A DNA stretch of 8,174 nucleotides from CAVPRW01 sp046727435 [NCBI: bacterium] (GCA_046727435.1 JBKPCR010000477.1:1-8174); one strand, 5' to 3'; shown: positions 1-6,089, counted from the stretch's first letter. Made by a program: numbers and translations. The notes: a model not told the origin generated them from the sequence alone.

Positions 1-69
1 GGTACCCAACCCACGGATAGCAGCAGGATCAACCGTCGGATTTTACTGGCTCCGGCTCTTCTGATGCAC

Positions 70-97
70 GGAGGAAATAAACATCATGAAAACCTAA
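70..97 (+). other. Orphan ribosome-binding site with three-codon ORF (M-K-T-stop)
   Basis: A strong Shine-Dalgarno sequence (GGAGGA at 70-75) is followed after 10 bases by ATG AAA ACC and then a TAA stop (86-97). Reading on past the stop in the same frame gives no recognisable protein. It looks like the translation start of a gene whose body has been lost, or a chance arrangement. A leader peptide is possible, but there is no downstream gene on this strand for it to control. The rest of bases 1-131 shows nothing else that I recognise. Confidence 0.25.
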
Positions 98-131
98 AAA
101 AGTCGCTGGCAACTCTTGACATCGGAAGTCA

Positions 132-219
132 TAGCAACGCCGGCCTTCAGCTGCTGCCGAAAGCGGGAGCGACGGAGGAGCGGACGCTGTAGGCAGTCAG
201 CTGCAAGGCATTGTTAGGC
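132..219 (-). other. attC-like recombination site (59-base element) of the TIR cassette
   Basis: Read on the minus strand from 219 downward. R'' is GCCTAAC (219-213), matching RYYYAAC. After a 3-base spacer, the L'' arm GCCTT-G-CAGCTG-A-CTGCC pairs with the L' arm GGCAG-CAGCTG-AAGGC. This gives a 16-bp stem with two unpaired bases, G and A, six pairs apart and both on the L'' side. Extrahelical bases on the L'' side are a hallmark of attC and set the orientation, which agrees with the direction of the TIR gene. The variable terminal part is about 33 bases. The R' box reads GTTGCTA (138-132): it keeps the essential GTT but departs from GTTRRRY, because the bases after G belong to whatever flanks the cassette. 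A small hairpin (GCTTT-GGC-AAAGC, 218-230) overlaps the R'' edge. Confidence 0.68.
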
Positions 220-1109
220 TTTGGCAAAGCGTAAGGTTTACTCCTTCCAGATTTACTTCATTGGTTAAGTGCTGCGATATCGGATGCGAGAATTCCTCCC
301 CCCGGGACAGAGCCAATAGGTGGAACAGTATCCTCTTTAGAGGAAACAAAAACTTCGCCGGTCGACAAACGAACTCGAAAACAGTCATAGGCATTATGCC
401 TGAATTGTTCTGGAATTTGACTTATTGGTAGCCATGACTCCCAAATTTCATTTACTGCAAGACGTGTAGGAAGTAAACGAGATTCAGGGCGTACACGAAT
501 ATGGTTATTCATGTCCTCATACCATAGATGTGTTAGCTCTATTGGTCGATCCCATAAATTCGTAATAGTGAGAAAGTAGCAAATAACAGGACTTGAAGTG
601 AAACGTGCCTGGTGTGTTTTAAATCTTATTATGGTTTGATTGTTAGTAGTGGATTCTGGGCGCCGATGTGTCTGGAACAATCGTACAATTCTGCGAACAC
701 CGATATTCCAGTCGGGAAACAAGTCAACATATTGTAAGGCTTTCAATTGTTCAAAATGAGGCTCGCAGTCATCCAAGCGTACCGGCAACAAGAAAATCTC
801 ATCGTCTGGATATTCCTCCAGCACTTTCAATGCTTCTCTGATCTCTCGCTGATAAAACCCCTTTTTTTCCGTTGAATACCTTGAGAGGAGTAATAGGAAA
901 AATCGAGAGGCACGAATGGCTTTTCGAATTTCTATTTCCCACTTTTGCCCAGGCGCGAGGGATTCCTTGTCGAACCAAACATTGACTGCCGGTATAGGAT
1001 CTAGAATGTCATAGAGCCTTTTGGCATGTGAGTAATCTTCGTGAGCATAGCTCAAAAAAATTTTTAACATACTCTCCTCCATTAATACATAGAGCCTCAG
1101 GTAGCCTAA
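138..1109 (-). mobile_element. Solitary integron-type gene cassette carrying the TIR gene
   Basis: On the minus strand the order matches a mobile gene cassette: a recombination point G|TTAGGC (G at 1110, TT from 1109), a very short leader of under 40 bases with a ribosome-binding site, one gene, and then an attC-like folded site ending at G138|TT. The first cassette bases (TTAGGC) are exactly complementary to the start of the attC R'' box (GCCTAA). This is expected because the two pair in the circular cassette. The cassette is about 972 bp. It lacks its own obvious promoter, as most cassettes do. I see no integron integrase and no neighbouring cassettes, so it may be a single insertion at a secondary G|TT site or the remnant of a decayed array. 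The cassette call rests on site structure, not on homology. Confidence 0.68.
258..1070 (-). CDS. TIR-domain protein (putative NAD-cleaving defence effector) with uncharacterised C-terminal domain
   Basis: The protein has 270 residues. Residues 1-125 form a TIR domain. It opens with KIFLSYAHED and has a WFDKESLAPGQKW segment, then EIRKAI followed by a hydrophobic strand ending in LLS (about 47-63). E47 aligns with the catalytic glutamate of NAD-cleaving TIR domains (the pEL-x-KAI pattern of plant TIRs); E45 is the alternative. Family knowledge: bacterial TIR domains commonly destroy NAD+ or make signalling nucleotides from it during phage infection. Activity here is inferred. Residues 145-270 form a separate, strand-rich domain that I do not recognise, containing ITNLWDRPIEL (169-179); it may sense or bind a partner. 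There is no signal peptide or membrane segment. I chose ATG 1070 over ATG 1082 because GGAGGAG (1074-1080) lies just upstream of 1070 and overlaps the earlier ATG. It is the only gene of an integron-type cassette, and its base composition is more AT-rich than that of most of the window. Confidence 0.85.
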   Translation of the reverse strand: MLKIFLSYAHEDYSHAKRLYDILDPIPAVNVWFDKESLAPGQKWEIEIRKAIRASRFFLLLLSRYSTEKKGFYQREIREALKVLEEYPDDEIFLLPVRLDDCEPHFEQLKALQYVDLFPDWNIGVRRIVRLFQTHRRPESTTNNQTIIRFKTHQARFTSSPVICYFLTITNLWDRPIELTHLWYEDMNNHIRVRPESRLLPTRLAVNEIWESWLPISQIPEQFRHNAYDCFRVRLSTGEVFVSSKEDTVPPIGSVPGGGILASDIAALNQ

Positions 1110-1110
1110 C
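1104..1110 (-). other. Cassette 5' boundary (R'-type core site GTTAGGC)
   Basis: The minus strand reads GTTAGGC, a perfect GTTRRRY core site, 33 bases ahead of the TIR start codon. Cassette integration would join at G|TTAGGC. The same seven bases occur, as the complement, in the R'' box at 213-219. Bases further upstream (1111-1240) do not fold into a convincing attC arm pair, so this is probably a plain genomic G joined to the cassette start, or the end of a degraded site. Confidence 0.6.
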
Positions 1111-1399
1111 CATTGATTAACTTGCCATTTTGCCTTGATAATATGATATTGTGCTGGTTTTCGGGCAGTTTTGCCTGATCCCTGTTATCATCGATCTCAA
1201 GGCACTACCACGGCGGGATTCTATGCCTGACTCTATTAGAAATCAACAACCCCAAGCTCTCCCAAGATTCTGCGGGCACTGCCACACCGCTGTGTCGCAC
1301 CCCCGCGCAACTGTCCTCAGGGACACATCAAAGGATGCTCTCCACAGCAGGTGCGCTGATCGTGGCGTCCGCTATAATGGCTTATGCGCTGGGGCTGGT
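1111..1399. other. Intergenic spacer without a recognisable gene
   Basis: This stretch lies between the TIR cassette and the end of the Fic gene. A plus-strand reading frame crosses it, but its product has low complexity, matches no family I know and has no ribosome-binding site. An AT-rich patch at 1135-1150 has -10-like hexamers on the minus strand (for example TATTAT at 1143-1138) but no matching -35 box. It could weakly drive the TIR cassette from outside. A perfect TATAAT at 1373-1378 on the plus strand has no -35 partner and no gene after it. Confidence 0.5.
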
Positions 1400-2527
1400 T
1401 TAACCTGTTGATGTGCTGCTGAAGCTTAGGATAGAAGGCAATCCAGCGATAGTCAGGTTGTTTTCTACCTCTTCAAATGCCTGAACAACCCTCATCGCGA
1501 TCAAGGCGGCGTACGGCTTTAGGTTTCCTGCATTCCCGAATTTGAGAGCACGGAAGTAGCGCCTCTTGCTCTTCGAATCACCTCGCAAAGTAACTGGGAA
1601 GGGAACGCCGCAAGCATTCAGGACCATCATAAGAAGTAACCGTGACACGCGGCCGTTGAAGTCTGGGAAGGGATGAATCCTCACGAAGTCGTATGAAATC
1701 TGCGCCGCTGCGAAAAAGCGATCAAGACGACCACCTAAAGCCTCAACAAGAGCCTCCTGCGCCCTCACCAAGTATCGCTGCATCGCTGCTGGGATGAGTT
1801 CAGGTGCGGGGAATACGATATCCCACCCTACAATCCGATTGTCAATCCGATATTGCCCTGCCGGTACACCAGCATCTTTAGGCAGCAAGCCGCTCGCCAT
1901 ACATTCATGTAAGGTACAAACTGCCTCTTCGGTTATTAACTGTGGCGGTACGTCTATAGGTTGTTTAAGTTCACCTTTGCCTTTCATTTCTTCAAAGAGC
2001 TTCAGAAACTCTGGATCGGTTCGAATGGATGGGTGATCCTTCGCTGTCTGGTAGACGACCCATTCTAAACCGAACTCGCATGTAAACAGGATGGCCTGAC
2101 TAAGTGCAAAAGAGTGGCGTGCCACCTCCAATATAGGCCTTGACCTCTTTGCAAATTGAAAAGTCGGGGTAATTCTCTTAGGTCTTAAGCCTGAGCCATG
2201 GACTGTGTCAGCGAGTGACTCCACCAACTTTTGTGCAGCGACAATATAATCAAATAGGCTCTGCTGAGACTCCCGAAAAGCCTCATAGCTGGATGGCAGC
2301 TTAGGAAAATATTGGTCTACAAGTTTTCTGGTATCTCCTTCTGGCAGCCCCGCTCCCTCGATCAAATTGCTTTCAAATATGAACTGAGATTTCGAAAAGT
2401 CCGCGAATGCAGCCAGTTGTCTATGGTGTGGCTCATTTTTGGGCAGCCGCGCTAAGGCATCAACATAGTGATTAGCCCTTGCGGCCCACCTATCATGTTG
2501 GCGATACCAGGGTATGCTAGCTTCCAT
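1400..2527 (-). CDS. Fic-domain protein (probable AMP transferase, class II-like)
   Basis: The protein has 375 residues, typical of the long Fic proteins with an N-terminal Fic_N-type helical domain. The Fic core motif is HPFPDFNGRVSR (285-296). Its catalytic His285, the phosphate- and metal-binding Asp289, and Arg293 and Arg296 are intact, but Phe290 replaces the usual first glycine of HPFx[DE]GNGR. The segment S53-NLI-E57-G58 matches the inhibitory motif [ST]xxxE[GN]. Its position ahead of the core marks a class II, self-inhibited Fic protein, in which Glu57 would block ATP. YRIDNRIVG (227-235) precedes the core, where the substrate-binding flap normally lies. Known family activity is transfer of AMP from ATP to Ser, Thr or Tyr of target proteins. 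The target is unknown, and no antitoxin gene lies beside it. The start ATG 2527 has only a weak GAGAG-like ribosome-binding site. A promoter is seen at 2584-2611. The function may be toxin-like, regulatory or defence-related. Confidence 0.88.
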   Translation of the reverse strand: MEASIPWYRQHDRWAARANHYVDALARLPKNEPHHRQLAAFADFSKSQFIFESNLIEGAGLPEGDTRKLVDQYFPKLPSSYEAFRESQQSLFDYIVAAQKLVESLADTVHGSGLRPKRITPTFQFAKRSRPILEVARHSFALSQAILFTCEFGLEWVVYQTAKDHPSIRTDPEFLKLFEEMKGKGELKQPIDVPPQLITEEAVCTLHECMASGLLPKDAGVPAGQYRIDNRIVGWDIVFPAPELIPAAMQRYLVRAQEALVEALGGRLDRFFAAAQISYDFVRIHPFPDFNGRVSRLLLMMVLNACGVPFPVTLRGDSKSKRRYFRALKFGNAGNLKPYAALIAMRVVQAFEEVENNLTIAGLPSILSFSSTSTG

Positions 2528-2583
2528 AATTGAATGCTCTCGCCTCGTGGTTGTCCCAGGCCCATATAGATAGAAGCTGATTT

Positions 2584-2611
2584 AGTATACCATGAGGGGG
2601 TTTGTTGTCAC
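2584..2611 (-). promoter_or_regulatory. Probable sigma-70 promoter of the Fic gene
   Basis: On the minus strand, GTGACA (2611-2606) is followed by a 16-base spacer and TATACT (2589-2584), each one base off consensus. Transcription would start near 2577, giving a leader of about 50 bases to the Fic ATG at 2527. Confidence 0.5.
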
Positions 2612-2765
2612 AGAGCGGCTTAAGAAGTGGCGCCTATAGTAACCATAAAATCAACCACTTGCAAGCTTTGCCCTTATGTGCATTTCTCCTGCAGAGGAAC
2701 CCGTAGCCCAGCCCACCACCTGCCCTCTGACGTAACCCCAGCCCTGCCTGCCTCGCTGCGTGCCC

Positions 2766-2795
2766 TTGACGAGGATGGAGCGTAGGGAGTACAGT
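2766..2795 (+). promoter_or_regulatory. Candidate promoter for the small membrane protein
   Basis: TTGACG (2766-2771), one base off the -35 consensus, is followed after 18 bases by TACAGT (2790-2795), which matches the -10 consensus at four of six positions. The start point would be near 2802, about 70 bases ahead of the ATG at 2872. The -10 is weak, so this is tentative. Confidence 0.3.
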
Positions 2796-2871
2796 GCTGC
2801 CCAATTTCACTAAAGGCTGGTGCGATTGAACACTTCGGACATTGCTTACTGGAGGATACTACCCGCGAACC

Positions 2872-3435
2872 ATGAACACCATCTGGACCTATATCTCCGA
2901 ACTTTACAACGCATATCCTGTTCTCATTGGCGTTTTAGGCTTCGTTGCCACTATCCTTGCGCTCATCGAAATTTTCTCTCGCCGTATCACACGGCTTGTC
3001 TCTTGGCTCCGCAACCTCAACATCGCGGATAGACTCAGTGGCCGCCCTATTATTCCCCGCCAAACTTTGAGCATTGTCGCTGAAGGGAACAGCCTTTTCT
3101 GTAACACAGGCATGTTCTACAACAAGCCCGCAACCTCACTCTCTGGTACGTGGTACTTCACTAACATTACAGACCGCCCCGTGTCTCTCCTCGCCGCACG
3201 TATTAAGTCTCCCCGTAAAGCAGCGGGAACCGAAGCTTCCATTAAAGAATCTGTCTTGCAGCCCTATGGTCCTCCTGAGCGCATCTCCATCCGCTTCCTT
3301 GCTTATCCAGCTATCCATCAGGAAAGAAAACCCTTCAAAGCCACAATCGTATTCATTGACCAGTACCACAACGAACACCCCGTCAAAAGCATACAATTCA
3401 AGGTACCCGACTATATACTTTCCCGCTCCGAATAG
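2872..3435 (+). CDS. Small one-pass membrane protein with strand-rich soluble domain, function unknown
   Basis: The protein has 187 residues. One hydrophobic segment (about 16-35, PVLIGVLGFVATILALIEIF) is followed by a basic stretch (SRRITRLVSWLR), so the N-terminus probably faces outside and the rest lies in the cytoplasm by the positive-inside rule. Residues 66-180 alternate hydrophobic and polar residues as in a beta-sandwich. They include WYFTNITDRPVSLLAARI (94-111), which resembles ITNLWDRPIEL in the C-terminal domain of the TIR protein. I do not recognise the family. The ATG at 2872 is chosen because the hydrophobic segment then lies close to the N-terminus; GGAGGA (2851-2856) is 15 bases upstream, rather far. 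A TTG start at 2842 would add ten residues but has no ribosome-binding site. Its job could be as a membrane partner or sensor of a defence system, but that is inference. Confidence 0.65.
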   Translation: MNTIWTYISELYNAYPVLIGVLGFVATILALIEIFSRRITRLVSWLRNLNIADRLSGRPIIPRQTLSIVAEGNSLFCNTGMFYNKPATSLSGTWYFTNITDRPVSLLAARIKSPRKAAGTEASIKESVLQPYGPPERISIRFLAYPAIHQERKPFKATIVFIDQYHNEHPVKSIQFKVPDYILSRSE

Positions 3436-3548
3436 CGCAACGGTCACGCCGACACCCTGCCGCAATCAAAATCTACCCTCGCCCGAGTTACTTCCAAAGG
3501 GGTACAGGACGCGGGAGAGGAGAGACGCACGGGGTATAAGGGCCAGCC

Positions 3549-3571
3549 GGACCCGGATTATAGGGACCCGG
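3549..3571. repeat. Direct repeat GGACCCGG, two copies
   Basis: Identical 8-mers lie at 3549-3556 and 3564-3571, with start points 15 bases apart. They are 110-130 bases ahead of the integrase start. Arm-type or excisionase-type binding sites of the integrase, or an operator, are possible. The repeats are short enough to be chance in GC-rich DNA. Confidence 0.35.
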
Positions 3572-3584
3572 CAGCCGTCACCCT

Positions 3585-3614
3585 TCAGCCTTGCTCAGCC
3601 TTGTTCTGCCTTGC
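3585..3614. repeat. Three tandem imperfect 10-bp repeats
   Basis: The three units are TCAGCCTTGC, TCAGCCTTGT and TCTGCCTTGC, end to end with no spacer. A period of about one helical turn would place bound protein on one face of the DNA. They lie about 70 bases upstream of the integrase ribosome-binding site, where recombinase accessory sites or an autoregulatory operator would be expected. Confidence 0.5.
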
Positions 3615-3681
3615 AATCCTGCTATCCCTGTTATATCCTCCATGCCCGGAGAAGGAGAGCAGACCCGCGCAGGAGGTGAAC

Positions 3682-4771
3682 ATGAGTAGTCTCTACCTGC
3701 GGGGAAAGACATAGTGGGCTAAGAGCCTGGAAAACGGGAGGGTGGTTCGCTGGAGTTTGAAGACGGCCAGCCGGGCAGAGGCGAAGCGGAGGATCCAGCT
3801 TTACGACTCCCGCCCTCGTGAAGAGCCGCTGCCCTCACGGCTCAAGGGGCAGACAACGTGGGATGTAGCGGGTAGCGAGCGAGCTACTCGATTATTATCA
3901 AGCCTTCGGCACGAGGCGTCCCCACGAGGCAGGGAGGGTGCTGCGCACATTGGGCCGGTTCTTTGGTAGGTGGCGCATCACGGATATCGATGCCGCAGCG
4001 GTCCTGCGGTACATGGCAGAGCGGAGGCGACAAGGGAAAGCACCAGCTACGATCAATATCGAGCTGGCAACGCTACGACGTGCCCTGCGCCTGGCGCAAG
4101 AGCTGGGCCACCTTCCCAGCGTCCCGATCATACGCACCCTGAGACCGACACCCCCGAGAAGCGGCTTCTTTGAGCCGGAGGAGTTTGAAGCTGTAGCACG
4201 GGAGCTGCCCCCTGACCTGGCTCTTGTTGCCCGCATCGCGTACACCTTTGGATGGAGGCTGACGGACGAGGTGCTGCCCTTGACGCGGAGCCATGTCGAC
4301 TTGGAGGCGGGAACTCTGAGGCTTCCACCGGGAGGCTCAAAGAACGGGGATGGGCGCCTTGTGTATTTGACCCCTGAGCTTAAGGCTGGCTTGGCCGATT
4401 AACTGGCGAAAGTGCACGCCTTAGAGAGGGAGCTAGGGAGAATCATTCCTCACGTGTTCCCTGCGCTCCGAGGATCGCACAAGGGCAAGCCGCGGAAAAG
4501 CATGTCCTGGACGTGGCGACACGCGTGCAAGAAAGCTGGTCTGTCGGGCAAGTGGAAGCATGACTTGAGGCGTACAGCGGTGCGGGACATGGTCAATGCT
4601 GGTATCAGCGAGCGCGTAGCGATGACGATTTCAGGCCACCGGACGCGGTCAGTGTTCGACCGGTACCACATTGTCACGACTAGTAACCTGCGAGACGCCG
4701 CGAGAAAGATGGCCGACAAGCCCGTACACAAGAGGGCACAAATCTATCGCAGGCGAGCCGTAAACCCTTAG
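3682..4771 (+). pseudogene. Tyrosine recombinase (phage-type integrase), inactivated
   Basis: A near-perfect ribosome-binding site (AGGAGGTGA, 3671-3679) precedes ATG 3682. The frame is broken three times: TAG at codon 11 (3712-3714, followed by TGG, probably an old Trp codon); a +1 shift at 3875-3884, where GCGAGCGAGC contains a tandem 4-bp duplication; and TAA at 4400-4402, probably from CAA. Removing one duplicated unit restores the reading through SELLDYYQAF. The repaired protein would have about 361 residues, normal for the family. It would have an N-terminal arm-type region, a core-binding SAM-like domain (ITDIDAAAVLRYM; ATINIELATLRRALRLAQ) and a catalytic domain. The catalytic residues are still visible: Arg in FGWRL, Lys in GGSKNGDGR, HDLRR, SGHRTRS and the tyrosine nucleophile in FDRYHIV (TAC 4664-4666). 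It would have integrated a phage or genomic island; now it cannot make a full protein. It is not evidently an integron IntI. Confidence 0.88.
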
Positions 4772-5454
4772 AACTCTAGCGCCCCCTTCGCAAGATTGTG
4801 GCGGGCGCACAGCAATTGGATATTGTCAGGTGTGTTTGACGTACCCCCCTTCGAGATGGGGACGATGTGATCGAAGTGCAGTTTGTCCGTCCCGCCACAC
4901 ACGACACACTTCCCTCCATCGCGCTGCCAGACGGCGATTTTAATCGCTCTAGGGATGTTCCGCCGCGGCCTGGGAGGAAGCACTGGTGGTTGCTCAGCGT
5001 CCTCCCCATCCACCGCCATGAGTTTGAATTTGCACACCTGCCTCTTTCCGTCGCTCTCTTGCCAAGAATCCACCAGGTGAAACAAGCCACGATACAGCCA
5101 AAGCCCTGGGCGGCATTTCTCATAGATCCGCACTCGTTCTGGGGACTGATGTCCCAGTTGATAGGCTTGTGCCGCCTGGTGAAACTTGGCGTTCTGGGTG
5201 GGCGTGCCATAGGGGGTACGTAAGGGTTGGTCCACAGCTTTCGGATGGGGAACAGCCGCGCTCTTCAATTCGTCGTGACCTTCGTAGATAAGCGTGGTGC
5301 CGTCGGCGGCAATGCGGTCCTGGTAGGGTGCCCGTGGTTGGACCGACATGAGCAACACAGAATACGTGCCTCCGAGGCCGAAGTGCATGCCGCGTCGCAG
5401 TCCGGCACCCTCGCGGCGACACATGTCGAGGTAGGAAACGAGTGCCTTGGCCAT
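4768..5454 (-). CDS. SRA-like/HNH endonuclease (probable modification-dependent restriction enzyme)
   Basis: The protein has 228 residues. The N-terminal part (about 20-148) looks like the SRA-like DNA-binding domain of McrA/ScoMcrA-type nucleases: RGMHFGL, APYQDRI with LIYEGHD (55-61), [10 protein letters not shown] and RVRIYEK followed by [14 protein letters not shown]. The C-terminal part (about 168-228) is an HNH nuclease: CVVC (183-186), [11 protein letters not shown] with catalytic His196, N211 and C216ARHN with His219. The four Cys/His positions probably hold a structural zinc. Family knowledge: such fusions recognise modified cytosine or other DNA modifications and cut nearby, restricting phages with modified DNA. 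The specificity here is not known. The start ATG 5454 lies 8 bases after the stop of the acetyltransferase gene, suggesting shared transcription, though its own ribosome-binding site is poor. Its 3' end overlaps the dead integrase tail to tail by 4 bp. Confidence 0.85.
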   Translation of the reverse strand: MAKALVSYLDMCRREGAGLRRGMHFGLGGTYSVLLMSVQPRAPYQDRIAADGTTLIYEGHDELKSAAVPHPKAVDQPLRTPYGTPTQNAKFHQAAQAYQLGHQSPERVRIYEKCRPGLWLYRGLFHLVDSWQESDGKRQVCKFKLMAVDGEDAEQPPVLPPRPRRNIPRAIKIAVWQRDGGKCVVCGGTDKLHFDHIVPISKGGTSNTPDNIQLLCARHNLAKGALEF

Positions 5455-5462
5455 CTGCGATC

Positions 5463-5984
5463 TCAGATCGACAGTTGGCGATAAAACACGACCGTCGCAT
5501 CCAGTGTCCCCGTCGAACTCAGAGCAAATCGAGGAATGACACCGACCCGCGTGTAGCCCATGCGAGTGTATAGCTGCTCCGCCGCATCCCCTAAGCGGGT
5601 ATCTAAGACTAGGAGCGGACGCCCCGCCTGACGAGCGGCCTGCTCGATCGCCGTCATCAGCGCCAGGCCAATCCCCTGCCGTCGCCAGGAGCGTAACACC
5701 AGCAGCTTTTGCACTTCGGCGCGATGCGAGGCATTGGGCATCGACGCCAGTTCAAGCTGGACGCTGCCGACGATCGTACTGTCATGTACGGCGGCCAGGA
5801 TGATTCGACCTGTTTCGCTGAGCTGCACAAAAGCTTTCATCCAGTAGTGGTAGGCATCAACGTACGCAAGCGGTGCGAGAAACCCTACCGAGGCGCCGCT
5901 GTCGACCGCGTCCTGCAAAAGCACGATGAGCTGTGGCAGCCATCTGGCGGCATCTGTGGGTTGTAACGGCATGATTTCAGGCAT
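5463..5984 (-). CDS. GNAT-family N-acetyltransferase
   Basis: The protein has 173 residues, the usual size of a single GNAT domain. The acetyl-CoA pyrophosphate loop is RRQGIGLA (101-108), after the strand VQKLLVL. The later LYTRMGYTRVGVIP (139-151) is the typical C-terminal strand-helix, and the end DATVVFYRQL is common in this GNAT branch. The enzyme would transfer an acetyl group from acetyl-CoA to an amine; the substrate cannot be read from the sequence. ATG 5984 is well supported by AGGAGAG (5992-5998) at good spacing. It lies 105 bases after the upstream acetyltransferase gene and 8 bases before the SRA-HNH nuclease gene, so it is probably co-transcribed with the nuclease. It may act on a small molecule or protein, and a role linked to the nuclease is not shown. 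Confidence 0.85.
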   Translation of the reverse strand: MPEIMPLQPTDAARWLPQLIVLLQDAVDSGASVGFLAPLAYVDAYHYWMKAFVQLSETGRIILAAVHDSTIVGSVQLELASMPNASHRAEVQKLLVLRSWRRQGIGLALMTAIEQAARQAGRPLLVLDTRLGDAAEQLYTRMGYTRVGVIPRFALSSTGTLDATVVFYRQLSI

Positions 5985-6089
5985 GTCACGGCTCTCCTGA
6001 TGCTGGTTGATACGTCGGCGTGCGCTGAAGCATGCACCCCCCAGCCTGCGGGCATGATCGTAGACCCATGAAGATCGGGGCTCAACGGT

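Larger units (their letters stand above)
2528..2871. other. Divergent intergenic region between the Fic and membrane-protein genes
   Basis: These 344 bases hold no coding region that I can support. They contain the predicted minus-strand Fic promoter and a weaker plus-strand promoter candidate. The stretch at about 2700-2765 is rich in CCTGCC-like pyrimidine runs without a clear repeat unit. I see no hairpin terminator. Confidence 0.5.

Noticed and set aside
1111-1240. A second attC upstream of the TIR cassette
   Set aside because: Only the terminal GTTAGGC is present. I could not find an R'' box or convincing paired L arms, so I treat it as a cassette boundary only.
1373-1378. Perfect TATAAT on the plus strand
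   Set aside because: No -35 box lies at 16-18 bases, there is no TG extension, and no plus-strand gene follows.
1151-1411. Plus-strand open frame of 86 codons between the TIR cassette and the Fic gene
   Set aside because: There is no ribosome-binding site, no recognisable protein pattern, and it runs over the end of the Fic gene on the opposite strand.
3611-3637. TTGCAA / TATATC promoter ahead of the integrase
   Set aside because: The spacer is only 15 bases and both boxes are imperfect, too weak to list.
3074-3679. Plus-strand open frame of 201 codons overlapping the membrane-protein gene
   Set aside because: It lies in another frame of the membrane-protein gene, is Ser/Pro/Arg-rich without structure, and lacks a ribosome-binding site.
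3682-4771. Stop-codon reassignment or suppression keeping the integrase active
   Set aside because: Two different stop codons plus a frameshift from a 4-bp duplication are better explained by decay, and neighbouring genes end normally with stop codons.
3682-4771. The recombinase as the integron integrase that moved the TIR cassette
   Set aside because: It reads like an ordinary phage or island integrase (HDLRR, SGHRTRS, FDRY), lies more than 2.5 kb away, and has no attI-like site beside it.
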